Source of the DNA: Metallumcola ferriviriculae
GTDB taxonomy: Bacteria > Bacillota > JADQBR01
Assembly: GCF_035573695.1 (NCBI RefSeq)
Contig: NZ_CP121694.1
Span: forward strand, 1,712,501-1,776,500
Reading direction: 5' to 3'
Length of the DNA: 64,000 nucleotides
Shown here: one piece after another, positions 63,697 through 64,000 of the stretch
Layout of the letters: the number at the start of each line of letters is the position of its first letter
Position numbering within the stretch: the first letter of the stretch is position 1
Position numbers and translations under genes: made by a program
The notes under the pieces: generated by a model
The model's input: the letters and a program-made list of their open reading frames with translations, nothing else
Database searches by the model: none
Told to the model about the DNA's origin: nothing

Positions 63697-64000
63697 ATAG
63701 AATTGGAGTTTTTGTTTGCCATTGCGGTACTAATATTGCCGCTACAGTTGACGTAGCACATGTAGCAGAAGCTGCACGTACCATGCCCAATGTGGTGTTT
63801 GCCACAGATTACAAGTATATGTGTTCTGAGCCCGGGCAGGAGGAAATCCGCAAGGCGATCAAGGAGCATAACCTCAATAGGGTAGTGGTAGCCAGTTGCA
63901 CACCGCGGCTGCATGAAACAACTTTCCGTAAGACTTTAGAAAATTCTGGGTTAAACCCCTATCTGTTAGAGATATCCAATATCCGTGAACAGTGTGCCTG
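63693..64000 (+). CDS. hdrA: Heterodisulfide reductase subunit HdrA-like, N-terminal part (cut by window end)
   Basis: About 102 residues are visible. The start MNRIGVFVCHCGTNIAATVD and the following VVFATDYKYMCSEPGQEEI and VVASCTPRLHETTFRKTL match HdrA N-termini, with the conserved CHCG and CTPR blocks. HdrA is the flavin-containing electron-bifurcating subunit. It follows GGAGGGATG and overlaps hdrB by 4 bp. The FAD domain and ferredoxin clusters would lie beyond the window. Confidence 0.92.
   Translation, partial: MNRIGVFVCHCGTNIAATVDVAHVAEAARTMPNVVFATDYKYMCSEPGQEEIRKAIKEHNLNRVVVASCTPRLHETTFRKTLENSGLNPYLLEISNIREQCA

Noticed and set aside
1-64000. tRNA, rRNA genes and CRISPR arrays
   Set aside because: None were recognised when reading either strand; weak tRNA-like stems could be missed without a covariance search.

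Overview
The window is chromosomal DNA from an anaerobic, endospore-forming Firmicute. The spore genes (sleB, ypeB, an alpha/beta SASP), the hdrCBA genes, a tungsten-type aldehyde:ferredoxin oxidoreductase and fdhD point to a Clostridia/Peptococcaceae-like lineage (Desulfotomaculum or Dethiobacter type). This placement is inferred; no rRNA gene is present to confirm it.

Layout. (1) 1-10230 is ordinary chromosome: an AOR C-terminus, yhaM, an SLC13 carrier beside an orphan fumarate reductase/succinate dehydrogenase-type Fe-S protein, an ADP-ribosylglycohydrolase, a crotonase, a MidA-type methyltransferase, a membrane hydrolase, a tryptophan/tyrosine heptad coiled-coil protein and a secreted membrane-anchored protein. 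(2) 10530-46604 is a composite accessory island of about 36 kb, visibly more A+T-rich than its surroundings and without a recognisable integrase. (3) 46657-64000 is chromosome again: an SOS-type mutagenesis cassette (imuB, DUF6504, dnaE2) with a clear LexA box, a D,D-carboxypeptidase, an SLH-domain protein, germination genes, Ku, fdhD, a geranylgeranyl-reductase-like flavoprotein, a Na/Pi carrier and hdrCB plus the start of hdrA.

The island has two halves. The first holds a PemK/MazF toxin module and a type I restriction-modification operon: a degenerate methylase fused to a specificity domain, hsdM, rhuM, hsdS, a KilA-N gene and hsdR. A short middle segment follows with a metallopeptidase, a PC4-like protein and a DUF3990/DUF3791 module broken by an IS1634-type element. 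The second half holds a complete type 1 BREX operon (XRE regulator, brxA, brxB, brxC, pglX, a HEPN-like gene, pglZ, brxL). After a terminator comes a separately promoted AAA-ATPase plus subtilisin-like protease pair, whose promoter lies in five 21-bp repeats.

The island records its own assembly. The left chromosomal flank (about 567 bp, the 3' end of the 9095 gene and what follows) is repeated at 27597-28164, and a relic of it survives near 46255. The right flank (about 358 bp, the hsdR tail plus the dnaE2 3' end) is present at 20983-21340 and 46605-46962. A broken rhuM piece sits between the BREX half and dnaE2. The simplest reading is that a restriction-modification island between the 9095 gene and dnaE2 was duplicated, and the BREX and protease cassettes replaced most of one copy by recombination.

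The most promising candidates for undescribed biology are the iteron-controlled AAA/S8 protease pair, the HEPN-like protein inside the BREX operon, the pseudo-methyltransferase/specificity fusion, and the island's cassette-replacement architecture.
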